Shown: piece by piece, positions 28,101 through 40,000 of the stretch
Layout of the letters: the number at the start of each line of letters is the position of its first letter
Position numbering within the stretch: the first letter of the stretch is position 1
Assembly: GCF_932526225.1 (NCBI RefSeq)
Contig: NC_064043.1
Coordinates: 930,001 to 994,000, forward strand
Reading direction: 5' to 3'
Origin: Nematostella vectensis
Lineage: Eukaryota; Cnidaria; Anthozoa; Actiniaria; Edwardsiidae
DNA: 64,000 bases
Program-made: the position numbers and the translations under genes
The notes under the pieces: generated by a model
The model's input: only the letters and a program-made list of their open reading frames with translations
Database searches by the model: none
What the model was told of the DNA's origin: nothing

Positions 28101-31100
28101 TTAAATATCGATACTTAATTATACTGTTCTTGGTGTGTCATGACATAAAAAGAAGGTATATGGACATTTTTATGTACTCTTAGCATCTTTGATGTGCTCA
28201 TGCTTTGTTCAGGATCATGTACATATTTTATGCACACAAGAACTAACTAGATTCCTTGGATAACTTGATTAAGTAGATTCTAACATAGAGCATAGCGCTC
28301 GATAGATTGATATACCTTTTTTTCCGAGTATACTGTTTTATTTTTCCTAATGTTACTTTTTGGAATTTACATTCGGAAAAAAATTATCGATTGTAACCTT
28401 TTGGAGGTTACACTCGTAAAACAAATTCCCGAATGTAACCCTGAAGCTTTTCCCGAATGTAACCTCCAGTCCGATGGTGACTTTGCTTGGGATAGTTTAC
28501 GATACCATAGTATTAAAATTAATTTTCATTACAATTCCCTTCAGCAATGCCACGTTAGTCTTTCGTTGCGGGCACTTGACTCCTAACGCAGCGACCCGGG
28601 TTCGATTCCCGCTGATAGCCTTTTTTTTTTCTTTATTTTTTTTTTTAAATATCGATACTTAATTATACTGTTCTTGGTGTGTCATGACATAAAAAGAAGG
28701 TATATGGTCACTTTTATGTACTCTCAGCATCTTTGATGTGCTCATGCTTTGTTCAGGATCCTGTACATATTTTATGCACACAAGAACTAACTAGATTCCT
28801 TGGATAACTTGATTAAGTAGATTCTAACATAGAGCATAGCGCTCGATAGATTGATATACCTTTTTTTCCGAGTATACTGTTCTATTTTTCCTAATGTTAC
28901 TTTTTGGAATTTACATTCGGAAAAAGAATTATCGATTTTAACCTTTTGGAGGTTACACTCGTAAAACAAATTCCCGAATGTAACCCTGAAACTTTTCCCG
29001 AATGTAACCTCCAGTCCAATGGTGACTTTGCTTGGGATAGTTTATGATACCAATAGTATTAAAAGTAATTTTCATTACAATTCCCTTCAGCAATGCCACG
29101 TTATTCTTTCGTTGCGGGCACTTGACTACTAACGCAGCTACCCGGGTTCGATTCCCGCTGATAGCCTATTTTTTTTTCTTTATTTTTTTTTTAAATATCG
29201 ATACTTAATTATACTGTTCTTGGTGTGTCATGACATAAAAAGAAGGTATAGGGACATTTTTATGTACTCTCAGCATCTTTGATGTGCTCATGCTTTGTTC
29301 AGGATCCTGTACATATTTTATGCACACAAGAACTAACTAGATTCCTTGGATAACTTGATTAAGTAGATTCTAACATAGAGCATAGCGCTCGATAGATTGA
29401 TATACATTTTTTTCCGAGTATACTGTTTTATTTTTCCTAATGTTACTTTTTGGAATTTACATTCGGAAAAAAAATTATCGATTGTAACCTTTTGGAGGTT
29501 ACACTCGTAAAACAAATTCCCGAATGTAACCCTGAAGCTTTTCCCGAATGTAACCTCCAGTCCGATGGTGACTTTGCGTGGGATAGTTTACGATACCAAT
29601 AGTATTAAAAGTAATTTTCATTACAATTCCCTTCAGCAATGCCACGTTAGTCTTTCGTTGCGGGCACTTGACTCCTAACGCAGCGACCCGGGTTCGATTC
29701 CCGCTGATAGCCTTTTTTTTTTCTTTATTTTTTTTAAAAATATCGATACTTAATTGTACTGTTCTTGGTGTGTCATGACATAAAAAGAAGGTATATGGTC
29801 ATTTTTATGTACTCTCAGCATCTTTGATGTGCTCATGCTTTGTTCAGGATCCTGTACATATTTTATGCACACAAGAACTAACTAGATTCCTTGGATAACT
29901 TGATTAAGTAGATTCTAACATAGAGCATAGCGCTCGATAGATTGATATACCTTTTTTTCCGAGTATACTATTCTATTTTTCCTAATGTTACTTTTTGGAA
30001 TTTACATTCGTAAAAAAAAATTATCGATTTTAACCTTTTGGAGGTTACACTCGTAAAACAAATTCCCGAATGTAACCCTGAAACTTTTCCCGAATGTAAT
30101 CTCCAGTCCAATGGTGACTTTGCTTGGGATAGTTTACGATACCAATAGTATTAAAAGTAATTTTCATTACAATCCCCTTCAGCAATGCCACGTTAGTCTT
30201 TCGTTGCGGGCACTTGACTACTAACGCAGCGACCCGGGTTCGATTCCCGCTGATAGTTTTTTTTTTCTTTATCTTTTTTTTTTAAATATCGATACTTAAT
30301 TATACTGTTCTTGGTGTGTCATGACATAAAAAGAAGGTATATGGTCATTTTTATGTACTCTCAGCTTCTTTGATGTGCTCATGCTTTGTTCAGGATCCTG
30401 TACATATTTTATGCACACAAGAACTAACTAGATTCCTTGGATAACTTGATTAAGTAGATTCTAACATAGAGCATAGCGCTCGATAGATTGATATACCTTT
30501 TTTTCCGAGTATAATGTTCTATTTTTCCTAATGTTACTTTTTGGAATTTACATTCGAAAAAAAAAAAATTATCGATTGTAACCTTTTGGAGGTTACACTC
30601 GTAAAAAAAATTCCCGAATGTAACCCTGAAGCTTTTCCCGAATGTAACCTCCAGTCCGATGGTGACTTTGCTTGGGATAGTTTACGATACCAATAGTATT
30701 AAAAGTAATTTTCATTACAATTCCCTTTAGCAATGCCACGTTATTCTTTCGTTGCGGGCACTTGACTACTAACGCAGCTACCCGGGTTCGATTCCCGCTG
30801 ATAGCCTATTTTTTTTTCTTTATTTTTTTTTTAAATATCGATACTTAATTATACTGTTCTTGGTGTGTCATGACATAAAAAGAAGGTATAGGGACATTTT
30901 TATGTACTCTCAGCATCTTTGATGTGCTCATGCTTTGTTCAGGATCCTGTACATATTTTATGCACACAAGAACTAACTAGATTCCTTGGATAACTTGATT
31001 AAGTAGATTCTAACATAGAGCATAGCGCTCGATAGATTGATATACCTTTTTTTCCAAGTATACTGTTTTATTTTTCCTAATGTTACTTTTTGGAATTTAC

Positions 31101-32091
31101 ATTCGAAAAAAAAAATTATCGATTGTAACCTTTTGGAGGTTACACTCGTAAAACAAATTCCCGAATGTAACCCTGAAGCTTTTCCCGAATGTAACCTCCA
31201 GTCCGATGGTGACTTTGCTTGGGATAGTTTACGATACCAATAGTATTAAAAGTAATTTTCATTACAATTCCCTTCAGCAATGCCACGTTAGTCTTTCGTT
31301 GCGGGCACTTGACTCCTAACGCAGCGACCCGGGTTCGATTCCCGCTGATAGCCTTTTTTTTTCTTTATTTTTTTTAAAAATATCGATACTTAATTATACT
31401 GTTCTTGGTGTGACATGACATAAAAAGAAGGTATATGGTCATTTTTATGTACTCTCAGCATCTTTGATGTGCTCATGCTTTGTTCAGGATCCTGTACATA
31501 TTTTATGCACACAAGAACTAACTAGATTCCTTGGATAACTTGATTAAGTAGATTCTAACATAGAGCATAGCGCTCGATAGATTGATATACCTTTTTTTCC
31601 GAGTATACTGTTCTATTTTTCCTAATGTTACTTTTTGGAATTTACATTCGTAAAAAAAATTATCGATTTTAACCTTTTGGAGGTTACACTCGTAAAACAA
31701 ATTCCCGAATGTAACCCTGAAACTTTTCCCGAATGTAATCTCCAGTCCAATGGTGACTTTGCTTGGGATAGTTTATGATACCAATAGTATTAAAAGTAAT
31801 TTTCATTACAATCCCCTTCAGCAATGCCACGTTAGATCGTTGCGGGCACTTGACTACTAACGCAGCGACCCGGGTTCGATTCCCGCTGATAGCCTTTTTT
31901 TTTTCTTTATTTTTTTTTTTTAAATATCGATACTTAATTATACTGTTCTTGGTGTGTCATGACATAAAAAGAAGGTATATGGTCATTTTTATGTACTCTC
32001 AGCATCTTTGATGTGCTCATGCTTTGTTCAGGATCCTGTACATATTTTATGCACACAAGAACTAACTAGATTCCTTGGATAACTTGATTAA

Positions 32092-33774
32092 CATTTTACC
32101 AATGTAAATGAGATAGCAAATGAGTTCAATTACTTCTTTGCTAATGTTGGCAGAAATATCAGCAACAATATTCCAAAAGTAAACACTTTATTTTCAGAAT
32201 TTCTTCCAACAGCTAATTCTAACAGCTTTCTTCTAGCTCCCACATCTACAGAGGAAATTAGAAGTATAATCTTAGGAATTAAATCAGGTAAAGCTTGTGG
32301 TTCTTCTAGCCTTCCAATTACAGTTCTTAAAATACTAAGCTCTATTATTTCAAGGCCTCTGGAGATATTATACAATCTGTCCTTTTCTTCTGGCATTGTA
32401 CCTGATGCCTTCAAAATTGCACGTGTCATACCTATTTACAAATCAGGCTCTCATTTTGACACTTCTAATTTTAGACCAATATCATTATTATCTATTTTTA
32501 ATCAGTTACTTGAAAGGTTAATGTATAACAGAGTCATAAAATTTCTAGACAAATACGATATTTTGTACAAAAATCAATTTGGCTTTCGAGCCAATCATTC
32601 TACAGAACATGCTCTTCTGCTTATTACCGATAAAATCCAAAGATCAATTGAGGGTGGTCAATACTCTTGTGGCATATTTCTTGATTTTAGCAAAGCTTTT
32701 GATACTGTTGATCATAAAATATTATTAGCAAAACTTTATTCATACGGCATCCGTGGCATAGCTTATGAATGGTTTGTTTCCTACTTATCAAACAGGCAAC
32801 AGTTTGTTTCTATTGGTAATGTGTCATCTGCACCACTACCAATAACATGTGGAGTGCCTCAAGGTTCAGTACTTGGTCCCCTTCTCTTTCTTCTGTACAT
32901 TAATGATTTTAATAACTGCTCCAACTTATTTGACTTTCATTTATTTGCTGATGATGCCAATTTATTTTGTGCCGATTCTTCATTGACATCCTTAGAGACC
33001 AAAGTAAACACAGATCTGTATAATATAAATCGTTGGCTTTGTGCAAATAAATTGGCTTTGAACATCAGTAAAACTAATTTTGTCATTTTTCGACCAGCAC
33101 AAAAGAGGCTGGCTAGTTCTATTTCTTTATCAATCAATAATAATACCATTAAACAAAAAAATAATATCAAATATCTTGGTGTAGTTATTGACTCCTTTCT
33201 TAACTGGAAGGAGCACATTAACCAGTTAAGTAAGAAAATCTCCAGAGGGGTCGGAATAATAGCAAAGCTGCGTTACTATGTATCACCAACAATTCTCACT
33301 CAGCTATATTATTCTCTAATTTATCCATTTCTTACTTATGGTGCTATTATTTGGGGCAACACATATGAATCAACAATCAAGCCTCTTTTTATTTTACAGA
33401 AGAAAGCTGTTAGAATCATAACTTTCTCATCTTACATTGAACATACTTCTCCTATCTTTAGAAAACTAAATATCTTGAAATCTCCTGATCTAATCTATTA
33501 CTTAAACACAATATTTATGTACAAATTTAATTTGAATCTACTTCCAACTCCTTTTGATTCTTTTTTTACTACGGTTGCTTCAAGGCACAAATATAATACA
33601 AGACTGGCTTCTAAATCATCGTACTGCCTCCCTTTACCTCGAACTAATTATGGAAAGTTTAATATTCGTTTTAAAGGTGCCTCAATCTGGAATAACATCA
33701 AAGAACCTACCAAAACCATGCGTTTGCCTAGCTTCAAGGCTGCAATAAAGACCTCAATCCTTGAAAATTATTAG
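32092..33774 (+). CDS. Reverse transcriptase ORF2 fragment of a non-LTR retrotransposon
   Basis: The frame is open for 560 codons from the truncated edge of the element to TAA at 33772-33774; the internal ATG at 32521 is residue 144 and is not the true start. Finger and palm motifs appear in order: RPISLLS (residues ~128-134), motif A FLDFSKAFDTVDH (~196-208, Asp198), motif B GVPQGSVLGPLLF (~254-266), motif C FADD (~285-288, both catalytic Asp present), then LNISKTNFVIF and IKYLGVVID. The C-terminal thumb-like region carries YPFLTYGAIIWG and LQKKAVRIIT, common in jockey/CR1-superfamily enzymes. The role would be target-primed reverse transcription, but without the N-terminal endonuclease and a promoter this copy is presumably inactive. 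No stops or frameshifts, so the insertion is young. Confidence 0.93.
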   Translation, partial: HFTNVNEIANEFNYFFANVGRNISNNIPKVNTLFSEFLPTANSNSFLLAPTSTEEIRSIILGIKSGKACGSSSLPITVLKILSSIISRPLEILYNLSFSSGIVPDAFKIARVIPIYKSGSHFDTSNFRPISLLSIFNQLLERLMYNRVIKFLDKYDILYKNQFGFRANHSTEHALLLITDKIQRSIEGGQYSCGIFLDFSKAFDTVDHKILLAKLYSYGIRGIAYEWFVSYLSNRQQFVSIGNVSSAPLPITCGVPQGSVLGPLLFLLYINDFNNCSNLFDFHLFADDANLFCADSSLTSLETKVNTDLYNINRWLCANKLALNISKTNFVIFRPAQKRLASSISLSINNNTIKQKNNIKYLGVVIDSFLNWKEHINQLSKKISRGVGIIAKLRYYVSPTILTQLYYSLIYPFLTYGAIIWGNTYESTIKPLFILQKKAVRIITFSSYIEHTSPIFRKLNILKSPDLIYYLNTIFMYKFNLNLLPTPFDSFFTTVASRHKYNTRLASKSSYCLPLPRTNYGKFNIRFKGASIWNNIKEPTKTMRLPSFKAAIKTSILENY

Positions 33775-34016
33775 CCTCTATCTAGTTTTTTTGTTTTATT
33801 GCATTTTATTTTGCTGCTGCTTTCATGTATTTTGTATTCGTGCCTTGTACGTCCTTGCTATACGCTCCATTTAATTGAACTATTTTGTGCTGCCTAGCCA
33901 GATTAGCTTTTTAGTTACTTCTAGGCAGCCAATACCCAAAATCTGTAATTATTATTTATTTTCTTACTGTAATTTCTGTGTGTGGTATAAAATAAAGTTA
34001 TATTGTTGTTGTTGTT
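32092..34016 (+). mobile_element. 5'-truncated non-LTR retrotransposon (jockey/CR1-like)
   Basis: A 1925-bp insertion splits one 546-bp monomer. The pentamer ATTAA occurs at both edges (32087-32091 and 34017-34021); removing the element and one ATTAA restores the monomer sequence CTTGATTAAGTAG. The 5' end starts inside the reverse transcriptase region, so ORF1 and the endonuclease are absent, as is usual after incomplete reverse transcription. The 3' untranslated part (33775-34016) has AATAAA at 33991 and ends in a short (TTG)n tail instead of poly(A), as in CR1/L2/Rex-type elements. Exact clade is not resolved by eye. Confidence 0.93.
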
Positions 34017-37000
34017 ATTAAGTAGATTCTAACATAGAGCATAGCGCTCGATAGATTGATATACCTTTTTTTCCGAGTATACTGTTCTATTTTTCCTAAT
34101 GTTACTTTTTGGAATTTACATTCGGAAAAAAAATTATCGATTTTAACCTTTTGGAGGTTACAATCGTAAAAAAAATTCCCGAATGTAACCCTGAAGCTTT
34201 TCCCGAATGTAACCTCCAGTCCGATGGTGACTTTGCTTGGGATAGTTTACGATACCAATAGTATTAAAAGTAATTTTCATTACAATTACCTTCAGCAATG
34301 CCACGTTATTCTTTCGTTGCGGGCACTTGACTACTAACGCAGCTACCCGGGTTCGGTTCCCGCTGATAGCCTATTTTTTTTTCTTTATTTTTTTTTTAAA
34401 TATCGATACTTAATTATACTGTTCTTGGTGTGTCATGACATAAAAAGAAGGTATAGTGACATTTTTTATGTACTCTCAGCATCTTTGATGTGCTCATGCT
34501 TTGTTCAGGATCCTGTACATATTTTATGCACACAAGAACTAACTAGATTCCTTGGATAACTTGATTAAGTAGATTCTAACATAGAGCATAGCGCTCGATA
34601 GATTGATATACCTTTTTTTCCAAGTATACTGTTTTATTTTTCCTAATGTTACTTTTTGGAATTTACATTCGAAAAAAAAAATTATCGATTGTAACCTTTT
34701 GGAGGTTACACTCGTAAAACAAATTCCCGAATGTAACCCTGAAGCTTTTCCCGAATGTAACCTCCAGTCCGATGGTGACTTTGCTTGGGATAGTTTACGA
34801 TACCAATAGTATTGAAAGTAATTTTCATTACAATTCCCTTCAGCAATGCCACGTTAGTCTTTCGTTGCGGGCACTTGACTCCTAACGCAGCGACCCGGGT
34901 TCGATTCCCGCTGATAGCCTTTTTTTTTCTTTATTTTTTTTAAAAATATCGATACTTAATTATACTGTTCTTGGTTTGTCATGACATAAAAAGAAGGTAT
35001 ATGGTCATTTTTATGTACTCTCAGCATCTTTGATGTGCTCATGCTTTGTTCAGGATCCTGTACATATTTTATGCACACAAGAACTAACTAGATTCCTTGG
35101 ATAACTTGATTAAGTAGATTCTAACATAGAGCATAGCGCTCGATAGATTGATATACCTTTTTTTCCGAGTATACTGTTCTATTTTTCCTAATGTTACTTT
35201 TTGGAATTTACATTCGGAAAAAAAATTATCGATTTTAACCTTTTGGAGGTTACACTCGTAAAACAAATTCCCGAATGTAACCCTGAAACTTTTCCCGAAT
35301 GTAACCTCCAGTAAGATGGTGACTTTGCTTGGGATAGTTTACGATACCAATAGTATTAAAAGTAATTATCATTACAATTCCCTTCAGCAATGCCACGTTA
35401 GTCTTTCGTTGCGGGCACTTGACTACTAACTCAGCGACCCGGGTTCGGTTCCCGCTGATAGCCTTTTTTTTCTTTATTTTTTTTTTAAATATCGATACTT
35501 AATTATACTGTTCTTGGTGTGTCATGACATAAAAAGAAGGTATAGGGACATTTTTATGTACTCTCAGCATCTTTGATGTGCTCATGCTTTGTTCAAGATC
35601 CTGTACATATTTTATGCACACAAGAACTAACTAGATTCCTTAGATAACTTGATTAAGTAGATTCTAACATAGAGCATAGCGCTCGATAGATTGATATACC
35701 TTTTTTTCCGAGTATACTGTTTTATTTTCCCTAATGTTACTTTTTGGAATTTACATTCGGAAAAAAAAATATCGATTGTAACCTTTTGGAGGTTACACTC
35801 GTAAAACAAATTCCCGAATGTAACCCTGAAGCTTTTCCCGAATGTAACCTCCAGTCCGATGGTGACTTTGCTTGGGATAGTTTACGATACCAATAGTATT
35901 AAAAGTAATTTTAATTACAATTCCCTTCAGCAATGCCACGTTAGTCTTTCGTTGCGGGCACTTGACTATTAACGCAGCGACCCGGGTTCGATTCCCGCTG
36001 ATAGCCTATTTTTTTACTTTATTTTTTTTTAAATATCGATACTTAATTATACTGTTCTTGGTGTGTCATGACATAAAAAGAAGGTATAGGGACATTTTTA
36101 TGTACTCTCAGCATCTTTGATGTGCTCATGCTTTGTTCAGGATCCTGTACATATTTTATGCACACAAGAACTAACTAGATTCCTTGGATAACTTGATTAA
36201 GTAGATTCTAACATAGAGCATAGCGCTCGATAGATTGATATACCTTTTTTTCCGAGTATACTGTTCTATGTTTCCTAATGTTACATTTTGGAATTTACAT
36301 TCGGAAAAAAAATTATCGATTTTAACCTTTTGGAGGTTACACTCGTAAAACAAATTCCCGAATGTAACCCTGAAACGTTTCCCGAATGTAACCTCCAGTC
36401 TAATGGTGACTTTGCTTGGGATAGTTTATGATACCAATAGTATAAAAAGTAATTTTCATTACAATCCCCTTCAGCAATGCCACGTTAGTCTTTCGTTGCG
36501 GGCACTTGACTACTAACGCAGCGACCCGGGTTCGATTCCCGCTGATAGCCTATTTTTTTTCTTGATTTTTTTTTTAAATATCTATACTTAATTATACTGT
36601 TCTTGGTGTGCCATGACATAAAACGAAGGTATAGGGACATTTTTATGTACTCTCAGCATCTTTGATGTGCTCATGCTTTGTTCAGGATCCTGTACATATT
36701 TTATGCACACAAGAACTAACTAGATTCCTTGGATAACTTGATTAAGTAGATTCTAACATAGAGCATAGCGCTCGATAGATTGATATACCTTTTTTTCCGA
36801 GTATACTGTTTTATTTTTCCTAATGTTACTTTTTGGAATTTACATTCGAAAAAAAAATTATCGATTGTAACCTTTTGGAGGTTACACTCGTAAAACAAAT
36901 TCCCGAATGTAACCCTGAAGCTTTTCCCGAATGTAACCTCCAGTCCGATGGTGACTTTGCTTGGGATAGTTTACGATACCAATAGTATTAAAAGTAATTT

Positions 37001-40000
37001 TCATTACAATTCCCTTCAGCAATGTCACGTTAGTCTTTCGTTGCGGGCACTTGACTCCTAACGCAGCTACCCGGGTTCGATTCCCGCTGATAGCCTTTTT
37101 TTTTTCTTTATTTTTTTTTTAAAATATCGATACTTAATTATACTGTTCTTGGTGAGTCATGACATAAAAAGAAGGTATATGGTCATTTTTATGTACTCTC
37201 AGCATCTTTGATGTGCTCATGCTTTGTTCAGGATCCTGTACATATTTTATGCACACAAGAACTAACTAGATTCCTTAGATAACTTGATTAAGTAGATTCT
37301 AACATAGAGCATAGCGCTCGATAGATTGATATACCTATTTTTCCGAGTATACTGTTTTATTTTTCCTAATGTTACTTTTTGGAATTTACATTCGAAAAAA
37401 AAATTATCGATTGTAACCTTTTGGAGGTTACACTCGTAAAACAAATTCCCGAATGTAACCCTGAAGCTTTTCCCGAATGTAACCTCCAGTCCGATGGTGA
37501 CTTTGCTTGGGATAGTTTACGATACCAATAGTATTAAAAGTAATTTTCATTACAATTCCCTTCAGCAATGCCACGTTAGTCTTTCGTTGCGGGCACTTGA
37601 CTACTAACGCAGCGACCCGGGTTCGATTCCAGCTGATAGCCTATTTTTTTTCTTTATTTTTTTTTTTAAATATCGATACTTAATTATACTGTTCTTGGTG
37701 TGTCATGACATAAAAAGAAGGTATAGGGACATTTTTATGTACTCTCATCATCTTTGATGTGCTCATGCTTTGTTCAGGATCCTGTACATATTTTATGCAC
37801 ACAAGAACTAACTAGATTCCTTAGATAACTTGATTAAGTAGATTCTAACATAGAGCATAGCGCTCGATAGATTGATATACCTTTTTTTCCGAGTATACTG
37901 TTTTATTTTCCCTAATGTTACTTTTTGGAATTTACATTCGGAAAAAAAAATATCGATTGTAACCTTTTGGAGGTTACACTCGTAAAACAAATTCCCGAAT
38001 GTAACCCTGAAGCTTTTCCCGAATGTAACCTCCAGTCCGATGGTGACTTTGCTTGGGATAGTTTACGATACCAATAGTATTAAAAGTAATTTTAATTACA
38101 ATTCCCTTCAGCAATGCCACGTTATTCTTTCGTTGCGGGCACTTGACTATTAACGCAGCGACCCGGGTTCGATTCCCGCTGATAGCCTATTTTTTTACTT
38201 TATTTTTTTTTAAATATCGATACTTAATTATACTGTTCTTGGTGTGTCATGACATAAAAAGAAGGTATAGGGACATTTTTATGTACTCTCAGCATCTTTG
38301 ATGTGCTCATGCTTTGTTCAGGATCCTGTACATATTTTATGCACACAAGAACTAACTAGATTCCTTGGATAACTTGATTAAGTAGATTCTAACATAGAGC
38401 ATAGCGCTCGATAGATTGATATACCTTTTTTTCCGAGTATACTGTTCTATGTTTCCTAATGTTACATTTTGGAATTTACATTCGGAAAAAAAATTATCGA
38501 TTTTAACCTTTTGGAGGTTACACTCGTAAAACAAATTCCCGAATGTAACCCTGAAACGTTTCCCGAATGTAACCTCCAGTCTAATGGTGACTTTGCTTGG
38601 GATAGTTTATGATACCAATAGTATAAAAAGTAATTTTCATTACAATCCCCTTCAGCAATGCCACGTTAGTCTTTCGTTGCGGGCACTTGACTACTAACGC
38701 AGCGACCCGGGTTCGATTCCCGCTGATAGCCTATTTTTTTTCTTGATTTTTTTTTTAAATATCTATACTTAATTATACTGTTCTTGGTGTGCCATGACAT
38801 AAAACGAAGGTATAGGGACATTTTTATGTACTCTCAGCATCTTTGATGTGCTCATGCTTTGTTCAGGATCCTGTACATATTTTATGCACACAAGAACTAA
38901 CTAGATTCCTTGGATAACTTGATTAAGTAGATTCTAACATAGAGCATAGCGCTCGATAGATTGATATACCTTTTTTTCCGAGTATACTGTTTTATTTTTC
39001 CTAATGTTACTTTTTGGAATTTACATTCGAAAAAAAAATTATCGATTGTAACCTTTTGGAGGTTACACTCGTAAAACAAATTCCCGAATGTAACCCTGAA
39101 GCTTTTCCCGAATGTAACCTCCAGTCCGATGGTGACTTTGCTTGGGATAGTTTACGATACCAATAGTATTAAAAGTAATTTTCATTACAATTCCCTTCAG
39201 CAATGTCACGTTAGTCTTTCGTTGCGGGCACTTGACTCCTAACGCAGCTACCCGGGTTCGATTCCCGCTGATAGCCTTTTTTTTTTCTTTATTTTTTTTT
39301 TAAAATATCGATACTTAATTATACTGTTCTTGGTGAGTCATGACATAAAAAGAAGGTATATGGTCATTTTTATGTACTCTCAGCATCTTTGATGTGCTCA
39401 TGCTTTGTTCAGGATCCTGTACATATTTTATGCACACAAGAACTAACTAGATTCCTTGGATAACTTGATTAAGTAGATTCTAACATAGAGCATAGCGCTC
39501 GATAGATTGATATACCTTTTTTTCCGAGTATACTGTTCTATTTTTCCTAATGTTACTTTTTGGAATTCACATTCGGAAAAAACATTATCGATTTTAACCT
39601 TTTGGAGGTTACACTCGTAAAACAAATTCCCGAATGTAACCCTGAAACTTTTCCCGAATGTAACCTCCAGTCCAATGGTGACTTTGCTTGGGATAGTTTA
39701 TGATACCAATAGTATTAAAAGGAATTTTCAGTACAATCCCCTTCAGCAATGCCACGTTAGTCTTTCGTTGCGGGCACTTGACTACTAACGGAGCGACCCG
39801 GGTTCGATTCCCGCTGATAGCCTTTTTTTTTTCTTTATTTTTTTTTTTAAAATATCGATACTTAATTATACTGTTCTTGGTGTGTCATGACATGAAAAGA
39901 AGGTATATGGTCATTTTTATGTACTCTCAGCATCTTTGATGTGCTCATGCTTTGTTCAGGATCCTGTACATATTTTATGCACACAAGAACTAACTAGATT

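Larger units (their letters stand above)
10646..32091. repeat. Tandem array of ~546-bp monomers, left part (array 2)
   Basis: About 39 head-to-tail copies of a 543-548-bp monomer beginning at TTCTTGGTGTGTCATGACAT. Each contains a BamHI-type GGATCC or AGATCC variant, a stretch rich in CGAATGTAAC inverted words, and a tRNA-like segment followed by T runs. Subfamilies can be told apart by linked variants, such as AAAGAGAAGG with TTCAAGATCC, or AAAAAGAAGG with TTCAGGATCC. Three anticodon-position variants occur (ACT, CCT, ATT). A recurring minus-strand 60-codon frame is a shadow of the repetition. No protein gene is supported. Confidence 0.95.

Noticed and set aside
32130-32429. 99-codon minus-strand frame inside the retrotransposon, and another at 32937-33218
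   Set aside because: They are shadows of the reverse transcriptase frame, which shows ordered catalytic motifs on the plus strand.
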